From Arthrobacter tumbae (lineage in GTDB: Bacteria; Actinomycetota; Actinomycetes; Actinomycetales; Micrococcaceae): a stretch of DNA of 64,000 bases. Where the stretch lies: NCBI RefSeq assembly GCF_016907495.1, contig NZ_JAFBCC010000001.1:1054001-1118000 (forward strand), read 5' to 3'. Below, one piece after another: positions 8,655 through 16,745 of this stretch. The notes below the pieces were generated by a model. The model saw nothing but the letters and a program-made list of their open reading frames with translations. It was not told the origin of the DNA and did no database searches. Each line of letters starts with the position of its first letter. Within the stretch, counting starts at the first letter, position 1. The position numbers were made by a program, and so were the translations under genes.

Positions 8655-9221
8655 CTACGGGTTGACCCTAGGGCGCACAGCTCCGACAAAATGGTTATCC
8701 AAGGTGAGCACGAAATCGCGGCAGATTAAGATCGCCTGCCTCGCGGTTTCTGGCGACAGAATCAGTTCTCCACCATTACCAATGTCGACACCAAGCACTG
8801 AGCTGAGATCCTTCACCAGCCGGCGCCCCCCATCACGAGCTTCTCGCTGATATGCAGATAGCCCACCTGTTCCGTGCGCCAGCGAATTACGCAGATCGAC
8901 TAAGATCATCGCCGCTTGAGTGGAGTGACTGCCCTTGAGTTGCATACCAGCCACTGTCTCGAACCAGAAAAGACGACGATCCCAGCTACGTGACAGGTCG
9001 GATCGCGCTTCCTCAAGCAATGCCATCCCAAGGGTGGAGCGAGACACCTCTGAACCATCAATCAAAGTTGCATTGGCTATGTCCGTGTAGGCTTCCATCA
9101 AGCTGGCACAAGCGATCACAATCTGGCGGACTTCGACGGCAGAGGGGGAAGTCAGTATGGTGAGCTCTGCGATTTTACGCAATGCGTTCTCTGCTTCGGC
9201 GGAAATTTCTTTGGGTATCAT
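8655..9221 (-). CDS. HEPN-like protein coupled to the reverse transcriptase
   Basis: A 188-aa, mainly helical protein with RNSLAH at residues 111-116, that is the R-x4-H motif of HEPN ribonuclease/toxin domains, followed by GTGG. Its ATG (9221-9219) overlaps the TGA of the RT gene (ATGA), which sets the start and implies translational coupling; an upstream in-frame start would lie inside the RT gene. Many HEPN proteins are RNases or AMP-transferases in toxin-antitoxin and abortive infection systems, and the phage-exclusion RT AbiA carries a HEPN region. An RNase effector controlled by the RT is a reasonable inference. The HEPN call rests on one short motif and helical content. Confidence 0.6.
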   Translation of the reverse strand: MIPKEISAEAENALRKIAELTILTSPSAVEVRQIVIACASLMEAYTDIANATLIDGSEVSRSTLGMALLEEARSDLSRSWDRRLFWFETVAGMQLKGSHSTQAAMILVDLRNSLAHGTGGLSAYQREARDGGRRLVKDLSSVLGVDIGNGGELILSPETARQAILICRDFVLTLDNHFVGAVRPRVNP

Positions 9222-10711
9222 GCAGAATGCTTTTCGCCCCACGCGTAGGCAGCTCTCGTCAAAGGCGACTCCCCTTTTATCGCTTTCGCCATGCCAGTCT
9301 TAGCAAACGAAGTTGCGGTGGTTGCAGCGAGTGCAGGTAGCGACAAGGGAGTGGCGGACGAGATGAGCAACCGCAAATCATTCGCAGCTAGCTGTCCAAC
9401 GCTACCGAGAAACCATGCGGCCTCCGCTCGCACCGATTCATGCTTATCCCCCAATTGCAGCTGCGCCCAGTCAAGAAGTGGTTGTGGAAGGACATCGCCC
9501 GACTGAAACTCTTCCTGGGCCGCACTTAGCAACCACAATCTTGCCCATGGGCTCTGCCGCTCGCTTGATACGAGTCGCAAGATAGTGTCCCAGTTCAGCA
9601 AGTGCTCTTTTCTTGACCTTATGTACGCCAAAACTGAGTTCAGCTTGAGTGGGGCACGAAAGACGATCTGGTCTAGAATGTCGTCACCGATTCGCTCGTC
9701 GGCATCGCGTAACCAGGATAGCGCGAGAGGAATATGGCGTGCATGGAAGTCAATGTTGACCGCGGAGTCATGACCGACTTGTGCGGCATACCACTCGTCC
9801 AAAATTCGTCGGAAAGCAACGGTGTAGGCTTCTTTGGAGTCTGCGGTCGATTCAACTTCTTCGGGATCCCCGTAGTTATCAGAAAATACATCAACACGGC
9901 TCAAATCCCCCTTAGCTGCATTGAAGTACTTCACTAGAAAATCGATGAACCGCGCACGATCCTCAGTGACCGTCACTGATTTGCGAATATTCGTCTTTCC
10001 TGTGGACAGGATCAAGCCGTAATCTCGCGCTACGTCGGCAGCAGTCTCAATTATCGTATTAGCTGCACCCCAATTTTCTGATACAACTTTGAAATCATCG
10101 GCGTAGCGCGCCGGGGTAGATCCACCGCGGAGTAATTCCCGTTCGATTCCCTCGAGATACACATCCGATAATAGATCACTAGAACGGATTAGTTGAGGCA
10201 AACCTCTAAACCTGCCGAAGATCGACTGCAGGAATTCCATCACGGCCGTCACCCCTTCGACGTCCATGGATTGCAGGATGAGTTCGCGACGGAGTGTCAC
10301 ATGATCGATATACTCATAACAAGAGGCCATGTCGAATTCGACGATATAGGCGTCGGCCCTTGATTCGACACCGACTGAGGCGAATTTGCTCCAATTCTCG
10401 CTCGATCGCGTTTCTGGAGGTAATGCGGGGCGAAGTCGCTCGACTAATGCATGATAGATGATGCGATCCTGTGCAGCGATGATATTCACTGGTCTCGGCC
10501 CAGAACTTGCTCTGGGCATTGTCAACGTTTCGCTATATGGATGAGCGCCCGTGGCATAAGTAGCATCGACGAATTGAACTAGTTCTCGAACTGATTCCGA
10601 CAAGCATCTGTCGGTGATCATCAGGGGCAGTCGGTCCATCGGTTGCGTGGTTACCGCCTCCGCTGCGGCTCTTAGATCCAGAGTCTTCAGGACCGACTTT
10701 TCTATTCGCAA
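9218..10711 (-). CDS. Defence-type reverse transcriptase (UG/Abi-like) with helical-repeat C-terminus
   Basis: A 497-aa protein with an RT palm: QDRIIYHALVERL (81-93), motif A EFDMASCYEYIDH (125-137), a GLPQ-like and SDVYLEGIE stretch (170-190), catalytic YADD (203-206) and GLILSTGKT (232-240). There is no maturase or X domain, and no intron RNA is evident. From about residue 370 the chain becomes HEAT-like helical repeats, as in the C-terminal repeat domains of UG/Abi RTs linked to phage defence. The start is TTG at 10711 with AGGAG 6 nt upstream. A -10-like TATAGA lies at 10740-10735. The gene overlaps a HEPN-like gene. The RT call is strong; the defence role and subtype are inferred. Confidence 0.88.
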   Translation of the reverse strand: MRIEKSVLKTLDLRAAAEAVTTQPMDRLPLMITDRCLSESVRELVQFVDATYATGAHPYSETLTMPRASSGPRPVNIIAAQDRIIYHALVERLRPALPPETRSSENWSKFASVGVESRADAYIVEFDMASCYEYIDHVTLRRELILQSMDVEGVTAVMEFLQSIFGRFRGLPQLIRSSDLLSDVYLEGIERELLRGGSTPARYADDFKVVSENWGAANTIIETAADVARDYGLILSTGKTNIRKSVTVTEDRARFIDFLVKYFNAAKGDLSRVDVFSDNYGDPEEVESTADSKEAYTVAFRRILDEWYAAQVGHDSAVNIDFHARHIPLALSWLRDADERIGDDILDQIVFRAPLKLNSVLAYIRSRKEHLLNWDTILRLVSSERQSPWARLWLLSAAQEEFQSGDVLPQPLLDWAQLQLGDKHESVRAEAAWFLGSVGQLAANDLRLLISSATPLSLPALAATTATSFAKTGMAKAIKGESPLTRAAYAWGEKHSA

Positions 10712-11132
10712 TCAACGCTCCTAAGTTCGCTGTGTCTATAGGCATGCTACCCAACGAAACCGCCTACCACCGACTGTTTTGAATCCGGTGAATGGGTGAA
10801 CCGGACGGATTCCGGGAGCTCCCTGAAGGAGCAGCGTCTGGAATTAGTTGAGCCGACGTAGGTAGGGTCTTGCAATTGCAGCCCTTCGCTCTAAACACGA
10901 ATCGGGCAGGGCGTTCGGGAAGCTAACCGTTCGGTTGCTTCGCAAGCACCTTATTTCGCCCCGGCGTTTCAACCGCGACACAGCAGCTCCCGCCGCGGCG
11001 GCGATGGCAACCTTCCATAAGGTCGCAGGTGTGAACCATCCCGCCGGGTGCGCGCGACGTGTTGAAACCGGGAAGCGCTCCAATCCCTTGCAGAAGTCGA
11101 AGTCCTTGACAGCGACGCTCGCCGACCTTGGT
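10712..11132. other. 421-bp noncoding gap upstream of the RT, possible noncoding RNA
   Basis: No convincing gene. Directly 5' of the RT (reading the minus strand) are a -10-like TATAGA (10740-10735), a 7-bp inverted repeat (10781-10787 with 10806-10812) and a 10-bp perfect palindrome GGGAGCTCCC (10814-10823). Some defence RTs use a structured RNA encoded just upstream as template, so this stretch could hold one; nothing in the sequence proves it. The rest, toward 11132, shows only a small hairpin (TTGC-TTC-GCAA) near 10940. Confidence 0.4.
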
Positions 11133-12575
11133 CTACAAGGCTGATACTGATTTTTTCAGGTCCAGACCTGCCATGCCGCCGGGGGACAGGGCGAGTGAAA
11201 GCCGCTGTTCGTTCAGGAGACCTCGTTCAACGGCCAGCGCCGCGATAGTTCGGTTACTGGCTAACGCCTCCTTGGCCAGGTTTGCGGCCGCCGCGTAACC
11301 GATCAAGGGAGTTAGACCAGTGACAACGCTGATGGATTCGATCATCCGCTGCTGAAGCATCGCTGTGTTTGCCCGAATGTCGTCGACACAGTGTGTACGC
11401 AGCAGCCGGCAGGCGGCGGTGAGCCAGCCGAGTGATTCGAGCAGCTCATCAGCGATCACAGGTTCGAAAGCGCTGAGTTGGAGCTGGCCTGCCTCGACGG
11501 CCATCGTCACGGTGGAGTCGGCACCGACGATCCGGAAAGCCACCTGGTTGACCATCTCTGGAATGACCGGGTTCACCTTTCCCGGCATGATCGACGATCC
11601 CATTTGAACCGCCGGCAGGAAAATTTCCCCGAAGCCCGTTTGCGGACCTGATGAAAGCAGACGTAAGTCGTTGCAGATCTTCGAAAGCTTCACCGCGGCG
11701 CGCTTCAGCACACCGGAAACCAACATAAAGACACCGGTGTCGCTCGTTGCCTCCACCAGGTCCGTCGCGGAGACGAGCCGCATACCGGTTAGGGCGTTAA
11801 GTTCCTCGATGACGGCTTCGCGGTAGCCAGGCGGCGCTGTGATCCCGGTGCCAATTGCCGTTGCGCCGAGGTTTGACTCGCGCAGATGAGGCAGCAGCTC
11901 GAGCAGTCGCTTTCGGTCCTCCCGCAAAGTCTCGGCGAACGCCCCGAACTCCTGACCCAGGGTCATCGGCACAGCGTCCTGCAACTGGGTCCGCCCGACC
12001 TTGACGATGTCCGCAAACTCCTGGGCCTTCGCCGCAAAGGCGTTGCTGAGTCGCTGGTGTTCGTCGCACAACGTGGTCAGCTCGCGCTACAGAGCGATCT
12101 TGATGGCGGTCGGATAGGTGTCGTTGGTTGACTGGCTGCGGTTCACATCGTCAATCGGATGCAGGGCCGAGTAATCGCCCTTCGTGTGGCCGAGAAGCTC
12201 GAGCGCGCGGTTCGCGACCACCTCGTTGACGTTCATATTGGTGCTGGTCCCCGCACCGCCCTGAATTCGATCAACGACCAAGTGCTCGTCAAGCAGCCCG
12301 TCCATCACCTCGCGAGATGCTGCCTGGATCGTTGCCGAGCGAGGCGGTTCCAGCAGCCCCAGCTTCTCGTTGGTCCGAGCAGCCGCAGCTTTGATGGCAC
12401 CAAAGCCCCAGAGCAGGGACCGCATGGTGCCGATGGTCCGCCCACTGACCGGGAAGTGCTCCACAGCGCGCAGGGTACTGATGCCCCAGTACGCATCGGC
12501 GGGAACTTCCCGTTCTCCGAGGCTGTCTCGTTCGAATCGCACGTCGCCAGTCGACGGTGACTCTTGGCTGTCCAT
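11133..12575 (-). pseudogene. aspA: Aspartate ammonia-lyase with an internal amber stop
   Basis: Aspartase converts L-aspartate to fumarate and ammonia. The frame is full length (480 codons before the terminal stop) and colinear with the fumarase/aspartase family: an N-terminal FERDSLGEREVPADAYWG, GGAGTSTNMNVNEV, QSTNDTYPT, VGRTQLQDAVPMTLGQE and the signature GSSIMPGKVNPV. An in-frame TAG at 12087-12089 interrupts it, between KIAL and RELTTLCDEH; both halves lie in the same frame. A single CAG to TAG change would explain this. The upstream neighbour on this strand is an M20 amidohydrolase remnant 32 nt away, consistent with a former amide/aspartate catabolic operon now decaying. Readthrough or base-calling error remains possible. 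Confidence 0.85.
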
Positions 12576-12607
12576 GATCTCTTTCTGCGTGGGTGGTGTA
12601 GTGCAGG

Positions 12608-12985
12608 CTAGGCCAGATAGTCCAGCGCGGTGAGCGCCAGGGCGGCAGCGCCGTCGTAAATTGCTTGATTCGCTGCCTCACCGACACAGTGTGCCGCGAA
12701 GCTGGGCTGATGATTGGCTGCCGGGAAGCAGCCCAGACCTATGTAGGGGTGGATGGCCGGAACCACCTGCGACACGTTGCCCATGTCGGTGGAGGCGCGG
12801 TTCATGGTCGCCTGTTCAGGCGACGCGTTGAAGTCCCGCCCCAGCGACTCGGCGTGCTGGACGTACAGTGCGAGGGCACGCTGGTCGGTCCGGAACTCCG
12901 AGTACGGCTCGGACTCCGGCGTAATCGACAGCTCACACCCGGATGCCAGGGGGCCAACCCGGTTCGCGTAATCTACCGAAAACGC
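12608..12985 (-). pseudogene. C-terminal remnant of an M20-family amidohydrolase
   Basis: Only the last 115-125 residues remain. The recognisable parts are GPLASGCELSITPESEPYSE, then STDMGNVSQVVPAIHPYIG (typical of aminoacylase/aminobenzoyl-glutamate hydrolase-like M20 enzymes), FAAHC, and a C-terminal DGAAALALTALDYLA. Upstream of about 12985 the frame loses family likeness, and the catalytic N-terminal domain with its metal ligands is missing; the next gene on the opposite strand begins at 13120. It probably was the first gene of an operon with aspA. The deletion boundary lies next to the PD-(D/E)xK gene, suggesting that the insertion of that gene removed the 5' part. Confidence 0.75.
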
Positions 12986-13119
12986 GCACGAGTACGTCGC
13001 GCAGATTCGAAGACAGTTCGGTGACTTTCCTGCAACAGTGCTGAGCCCAACCGTGTTTCCCGATGATCCACGAACGACTCTTAGCTACTGTAAGGATCAA
13101 CTACTTCGAGGGGGAAACA

Positions 13120-14223
13120 ATGGAGTTTGCAGAACGTCTGACCGCGCTTGCCGCAAAGGTGCGCCAGCAGAAGGGTCAGATCGAGACGGAAGAAGCGACC
13201 AAGAACGCGTTCGTCATGCCGTTCATCTCGACGATTCTCGGGTATGACGTCTTCAATCCACTTGAGGTCGTGCCTGAGTTCATCGCCGACGTCGGCGTGA
13301 AAAAGGGCGAGAAGATTGACTACGCGATCATGCACGGTGGCACGGTGCAGATTCTCATGGAGTGCAAGAAGTCCAAAGAACCACTCCGTATTGAGCATGC
13401 ATCGCAGCTCTTCCGCTACTTCGCAGTGACGAATGCACGGATTGCCATCCTTACTAACGGCGAGGTCTACGAGTTCTTCACGGACCTGGACGCGCCGAAC
13501 CGGATGGATGCCAAGCCGTTTTTGGTACTCGACCTGAATGACGTCGATGAAACCCTCATACCGGAGCTGATGAAGCTCTCCAAGGATGAATTCGACCTCG
13601 ACTCCATCATCAGCGCGGCCGGCGAGCTGAAGTACATCGGCGCTATCAAACGAGCTATAGCAGCGGAGTTCCGCGAGCCCGCGGACGACTGGATCAAATT
13701 CCTCACATCGAAGGTGTACGACGGTCCGTTCACCCAGAAGGTGCGGGATCAATTCACGGGGCTCGTCACCAAAGCCACCAAGCAGTTTCTCAACGAGCAA
13801 GTCAACGAACGTCTCAAGACCGCGTTGGGCGCTCCAAATTTTCCAATGGCTAACGATGCCGAGATTGCGGCGACGGTCACTAGCGAAGCATCTGTAGAAG
13901 AAGACCTTGTCGAGACGGGCATCGAGACGACTCTCGAAGAGATGGAGGGCTTCCATATTGTCCGTGCAATCGTCTGCGGCGATGTGAAGCCGGCCCGAAT
14001 CGTTCAGCGTGACGCCAAGTCGTACTGTGCGGTCCTCCTCGACGACAACAACCGCAAGCCAATCGCTCGCCTGCACTTTAATCGCCTGCAGAAGTACCTC
14101 GGACTGTTCGACGAGAACAAGGCGGAGACTCGGGTGCCGATCAGCTCTTTGGACGAGATTTATGAGCACACGGAAGCGCTACGTACTTCGGTGAGAGCGT
14201 ATCTGGAGCCTTCAGCGAACTGA
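13120..14223 (+). CDS. Solitary type I restriction HsdR N-terminal-like (PD-(D/E)xK) nuclease protein
   Basis: A 367-aa protein whose N-terminal half matches the HsdR N-terminal/COG4748 type: FVMPFISTILGYDVFNP, then GEKIDYAI (Asp67) and ILMECKK (Glu81, Lys83) forming the PD-(D/E)xK catalytic set. There is no helicase domain and no HsdM or HsdS gene nearby. The C-terminal half (GFHIVRAIVC onward) is a separate small domain seen in such stand-alone proteins. The ATG at 13120 has GAGGGG 6 nt upstream; an earlier ATG at 13063 lacks this. DNA cleavage is inferred. It sits at the right edge of the defence-like island, next to a truncated M20 gene. Confidence 0.75.
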   Translation: MEFAERLTALAAKVRQQKGQIETEEATKNAFVMPFISTILGYDVFNPLEVVPEFIADVGVKKGEKIDYAIMHGGTVQILMECKKSKEPLRIEHASQLFRYFAVTNARIAILTNGEVYEFFTDLDAPNRMDAKPFLVLDLNDVDETLIPELMKLSKDEFDLDSIISAAGELKYIGAIKRAIAAEFREPADDWIKFLTSKVYDGPFTQKVRDQFTGLVTKATKQFLNEQVNERLKTALGAPNFPMANDAEIAATVTSEASVEEDLVETGIETTLEEMEGFHIVRAIVCGDVKPARIVQRDAKSYCAVLLDDNNRKPIARLHFNRLQKYLGLFDENKAETRVPISSLDEIYEHTEALRTSVRAYLEPSAN

Positions 14224-14285
14224 CGCTTGCGCAGGATAGCGCCGTAACCATTGACACCCAACCCACTTGGTGCGACGATCCGCTC

Positions 14286-14969
14286 GTGGCGGAGAAGCTG
14301 GCGACTGCAAGCCCGCGGCTCGTGCGTCGTGCCGCAGTGGCAATCGGCGTGCTGGTCACCATCGTGCTGGTCTTCGCGGCGATCCGGGTGGCGTCGGACT
14401 GGCCCAACATCCTCGCCGGAACTGCACCCGACGACGATTTCGGCCAACGGTACGTCGCCCACCCTTGGCTTGCTTACCTCCATATAGCGCCGGGCATCGT
14501 TTTCCTCCTGGGAGCACCGCTGCAGCTATCACGGCGGTTCCGAACCCGGCACTACACCGTGCATCGGCGGCTTGGGCGGGTACTGCTCAGCTGCGCCCTA
14601 CTCTCCGGGCTGTTCGCACTCCTCTTCGGCATCCCCCACGCCTGGGGAGGCGCCCCCGAGTCCATCGCGACACTAGTGTTCGGCTGCTGGTTCCTGGCCT
14701 GTCTCGTGCTCGCGTTCCTCGCGATCCGGCGTCACGAGGTACCGCAGCATCGCCGCTGGATGATCCGCGCATTCGCCGTCGGGCTCGGCGTCGGCACCAT
14801 CAGGATCTGGGTGGGAATCTTCGAGGGCATCGAACAGGGAATCTCCGGGGGAACGACGCCGGCCACCCTGGACCCGACGATGTTCGGCATCGCCTTCTGG
14901 CTCGCGCTCTCGATGCACGTCGCCGTCGGCGAATGGTGGCTGCGCCGCACCCCGGCCCTGACAGGATGA
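14286..14969 (+). CDS. DUF2306 integral membrane protein
   Basis: A 227-aa protein with about six hydrophobic segments. Features of the DUF2306 family are visible: the N-terminal helix followed by a loop with an HPWLAYLHIAPG motif, HRRLGR, and HRRWMIRAFAVG. The function of this family is unknown; histidines in these motifs hint at metal or haem binding, which is speculation. It starts at GTG 14286. Its stop overlaps an ATG of the following frame (ATGA), although the glycosidase-like gene may really start further down at 15026. Confidence 0.8.
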   Translation: MAEKLATASPRLVRRAAVAIGVLVTIVLVFAAIRVASDWPNILAGTAPDDDFGQRYVAHPWLAYLHIAPGIVFLLGAPLQLSRRFRTRHYTVHRRLGRVLLSCALLSGLFALLFGIPHAWGGAPESIATLVFGCWFLACLVLAFLAIRRHEVPQHRRWMIRAFAVGLGVGTIRIWVGIFEGIEQGISGGTTPATLDPTMFGIAFWLALSMHVAVGEWWLRRTPALTG

Positions 14970-15012
14970 CCACCGATGAGCAGTTCCCCACGGCATGCGG
15001 ATCAGCGTCTGA

Positions 15013-15028
15013 CAGACTGTCTCGCGTG
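15013..15028 (+). promoter_or_regulatory. Leaderless-type -10 box for the GH43-like gene
   Basis: CAGACT (15013-15018) stands 7 nt before GTG 15026. The stretch closely copies the one before the PhzF gene at 44011 (TGACAGACT, then TCTCGC or TCCTCGC, then the start codon and TGACTTCC). Confidence 0.5.
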
Positions 15029-16015
15029 ACTTCCCCTCTCACCGATACCGCCAACACAACCAACGACGACGACGCTGCCTCCCAGCGCTGGCTCTTCGCC
15101 TACTTCACGCCAGAGACGGAGGAGGACGGCGAGCAGGTCCGCCTCGCAGTGAATGCCGGCCCGGATGCCAGGAGGTGGACCGCCCTGAATGACGGCCCCC
15201 CTATCCTGACCAGCGACGTCGGCGAGCGCGGCGCCCGCGATCCCTTCATCTTCCGCGATCACACCCGCGACAAGTTCGTGGTCCTCGCCACCGACCTGAG
15301 GATAGCGACCGACGGCGACTGGGACCGAGCCGAACACCGCGGCAGCAGGTCGATCCTCGTGTGGGAATCCGATGACCTCATCACGTGGTCGGGCCCGCGG
15401 CTGGTTCCCATCGCACGCGAGGACGCCGGCAACGCCTGGGCACCGAAAGGCTTCTGGTCCGAGGAACGCAACGCGTGGCTGGTGTTCTTCGCATCCTCCC
15501 TGCCGGGCACCGGTGAGGAAGGAAATGACTACCAGCGCATGTTCGTCACCGAAACGGTCGACTTCACCAGCTTCAGCGCGCCCGTCCTGTACCTGGACCT
15601 TGGCAAATCCGTCATCGACGTGACCTTCCTGCAGGTGGGCGACTGGTGGTACCGCTTCTCCGCGACCTCCCGGCCGGCCGACAGCCCCGAGGAGGACGCT
15701 TTCGTCTTCATCGAACGCGGCCGCAGCCTCCTCGACCCGGACTTCGAGCCCTGGGTAGTAGCCGCAGGCAAAGGTGACATCAGGCAGGGTGAGGGTCCCG
15801 CCGTCGTCCTGCCTTCCAATGGCTCAGCTCCGCTACTGCTGATCGACGAGTTCGGCCTCAGCGGCTATCACCTGTTCGAAGCCGCTGACCCGGAACTGCG
15901 GAAGTGGAAGCACGTGCACGACGCCGTCCTGCCGCCGCTTGCGCGCCACGGATCGCTTCTATCGATTACCGCGGAGGAACACGCTCGGCTATTGGGGCGA
16001 CCGCACGGCCTATGA
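15026..16015 (+). CDS. Glycoside hydrolase family 43-like beta-propeller protein
   Basis: A 329-aa protein with the look of a five-bladed propeller glycosidase: WLFAYFTPE at the start, GARDPFIFRD (acidic catalytic blade), ITWSGPRLVP, AWAPKGFW and a later WWYRFSAT blade. There is no signal peptide, so it is likely cytosolic. Such proteins trim arabinose or xylose side chains or remain uncharacterised. I place the start at GTG 15026, which has a -10-like box 7 nt upstream; an in-frame ATG at 14966 overlaps the previous stop (ATGA) and would add 20 residues with no homologous look. Both starts could be used. Confidence 0.75.
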   Translation: MTSPLTDTANTTNDDDAASQRWLFAYFTPETEEDGEQVRLAVNAGPDARRWTALNDGPPILTSDVGERGARDPFIFRDHTRDKFVVLATDLRIATDGDWDRAEHRGSRSILVWESDDLITWSGPRLVPIAREDAGNAWAPKGFWSEERNAWLVFFASSLPGTGEEGNDYQRMFVTETVDFTSFSAPVLYLDLGKSVIDVTFLQVGDWWYRFSATSRPADSPEEDAFVFIERGRSLLDPDFEPWVVAAGKGDIRQGEGPAVVLPSNGSAPLLLIDEFGLSGYHLFEAADPELRKWKHVHDAVLPPLARHGSLLSITAEEHARLLGRPHGL

Positions 16016-16059
16016 CTCACTTAAGTGGTCTGGATAACGAGGACGCCTGTCGGGGTGCG

Positions 16060-16665
16060 TCACACAACCTGGGCGCTGGGGATTGCGCGTTTACGTGAGT
16101 AGGCACGCGCTGCGCGGACCCGGTCGCCGCAACGGGTTGAGCACCATTGGCGTCGGGCGTGGGTGCGGACGAAGAACCGTTGGCAGGAGTCCGCTTCGCA
16201 AGACGCGAGCTGTGAGGCTTGGTCACCGCTGAGCAGGGAGGCGGCATCATCGGCAATCACGGCCATGACGTGTTCTACGACCTGGGTCACGGGGTGGTCG
16301 GCGCGACGGGTGAATCCCGCTTGTGGGTCGAACCGTAACAGCAGAGCGCCGGGGACAGAGGTCAGGGCGGAGTTCAGCCCGTGTACCGCAGACGTCGTGG
16401 GGGCGTCTCCGGTGGTGTGGGCGGTGAAGAGATCTCGCAGATCCGCGCGCAGCGTCACGAGCCGGCCCTGGCAATGCTCGTACAGCACAGCTTCTGCTCT
16501 GACGAGATCGCGCGCCGCCAGCCAAGCCGTCGCGGCTTCAGGAGTACTCAGCTCGTCATAGCCCCTGCCGCCGGCCGCGTTGCCTGCGCTGTTGACGAGG
16601 GCGAGGCTCGGGTGTTCCTGGGCCCCCGGCGCAGCTGTTAACAGAGTCTCAGTCATGGTTCTCAT
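16060..16665 (-). CDS. CGNR zinc-finger (ABATE domain) regulator
   Basis: A 201-aa protein with an N-terminal ABATE-type helical domain and a C-terminal zinc finger: CEADSC (residues 160-165), then a histidine in RTHARR, and WCSTRCGDRVRAARAY, the CGDR variant of the CGNR motif. Family members are thought to be transcriptional regulators, often divergently transcribed from an oxidoreductase or transporter they control. That is the arrangement here, with the luciferase-like gene starting 80 bp away. Two ATGs (16665 and 16656) are possible and neither has a clear ribosome site. Confidence 0.85.
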   Translation of the reverse strand: MRTMTETLLTAAPGAQEHPSLALVNSAGNAAGGRGYDELSTPEAATAWLAARDLVRAEAVLYEHCQGRLVTLRADLRDLFTAHTTGDAPTTSAVHGLNSALTSVPGALLLRFDPQAGFTRRADHPVTQVVEHVMAVIADDAASLLSGDQASQLASCEADSCQRFFVRTHARRQWCSTRCGDRVRAARAYSRKRAIPSAQVV

Positions 16666-16745
16666 GGTATCAGTAGCTATTAGGCGTGAGAACGATGCTA
16701 GGCTCTTATCATGCTAAAAATATTGCTTTCCCGTGAGGAGTTGTT

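Noticed and set aside
8655-10711. Retron or group II intron
   Set aside because: No maturase domain, no intron domain V-like RNA and no msr/msd-like structure directly recognisable; the RT motifs and repeat C-terminus fit UG/Abi RTs better.
13081-14169. Minus-strand frame of 362 codons opposite the HsdR-like gene
   Set aside because: The plus strand encodes conserved PD-(D/E)xK motifs; the antisense product shows none.
14267-16015. Single plus-strand frame of 582 codons spanning the DUF2306 and GH43-like genes
   Set aside because: Its first 230 codons are an Arg-rich wrong-frame reading of the DUF2306 gene; only the GH43-like part is real.
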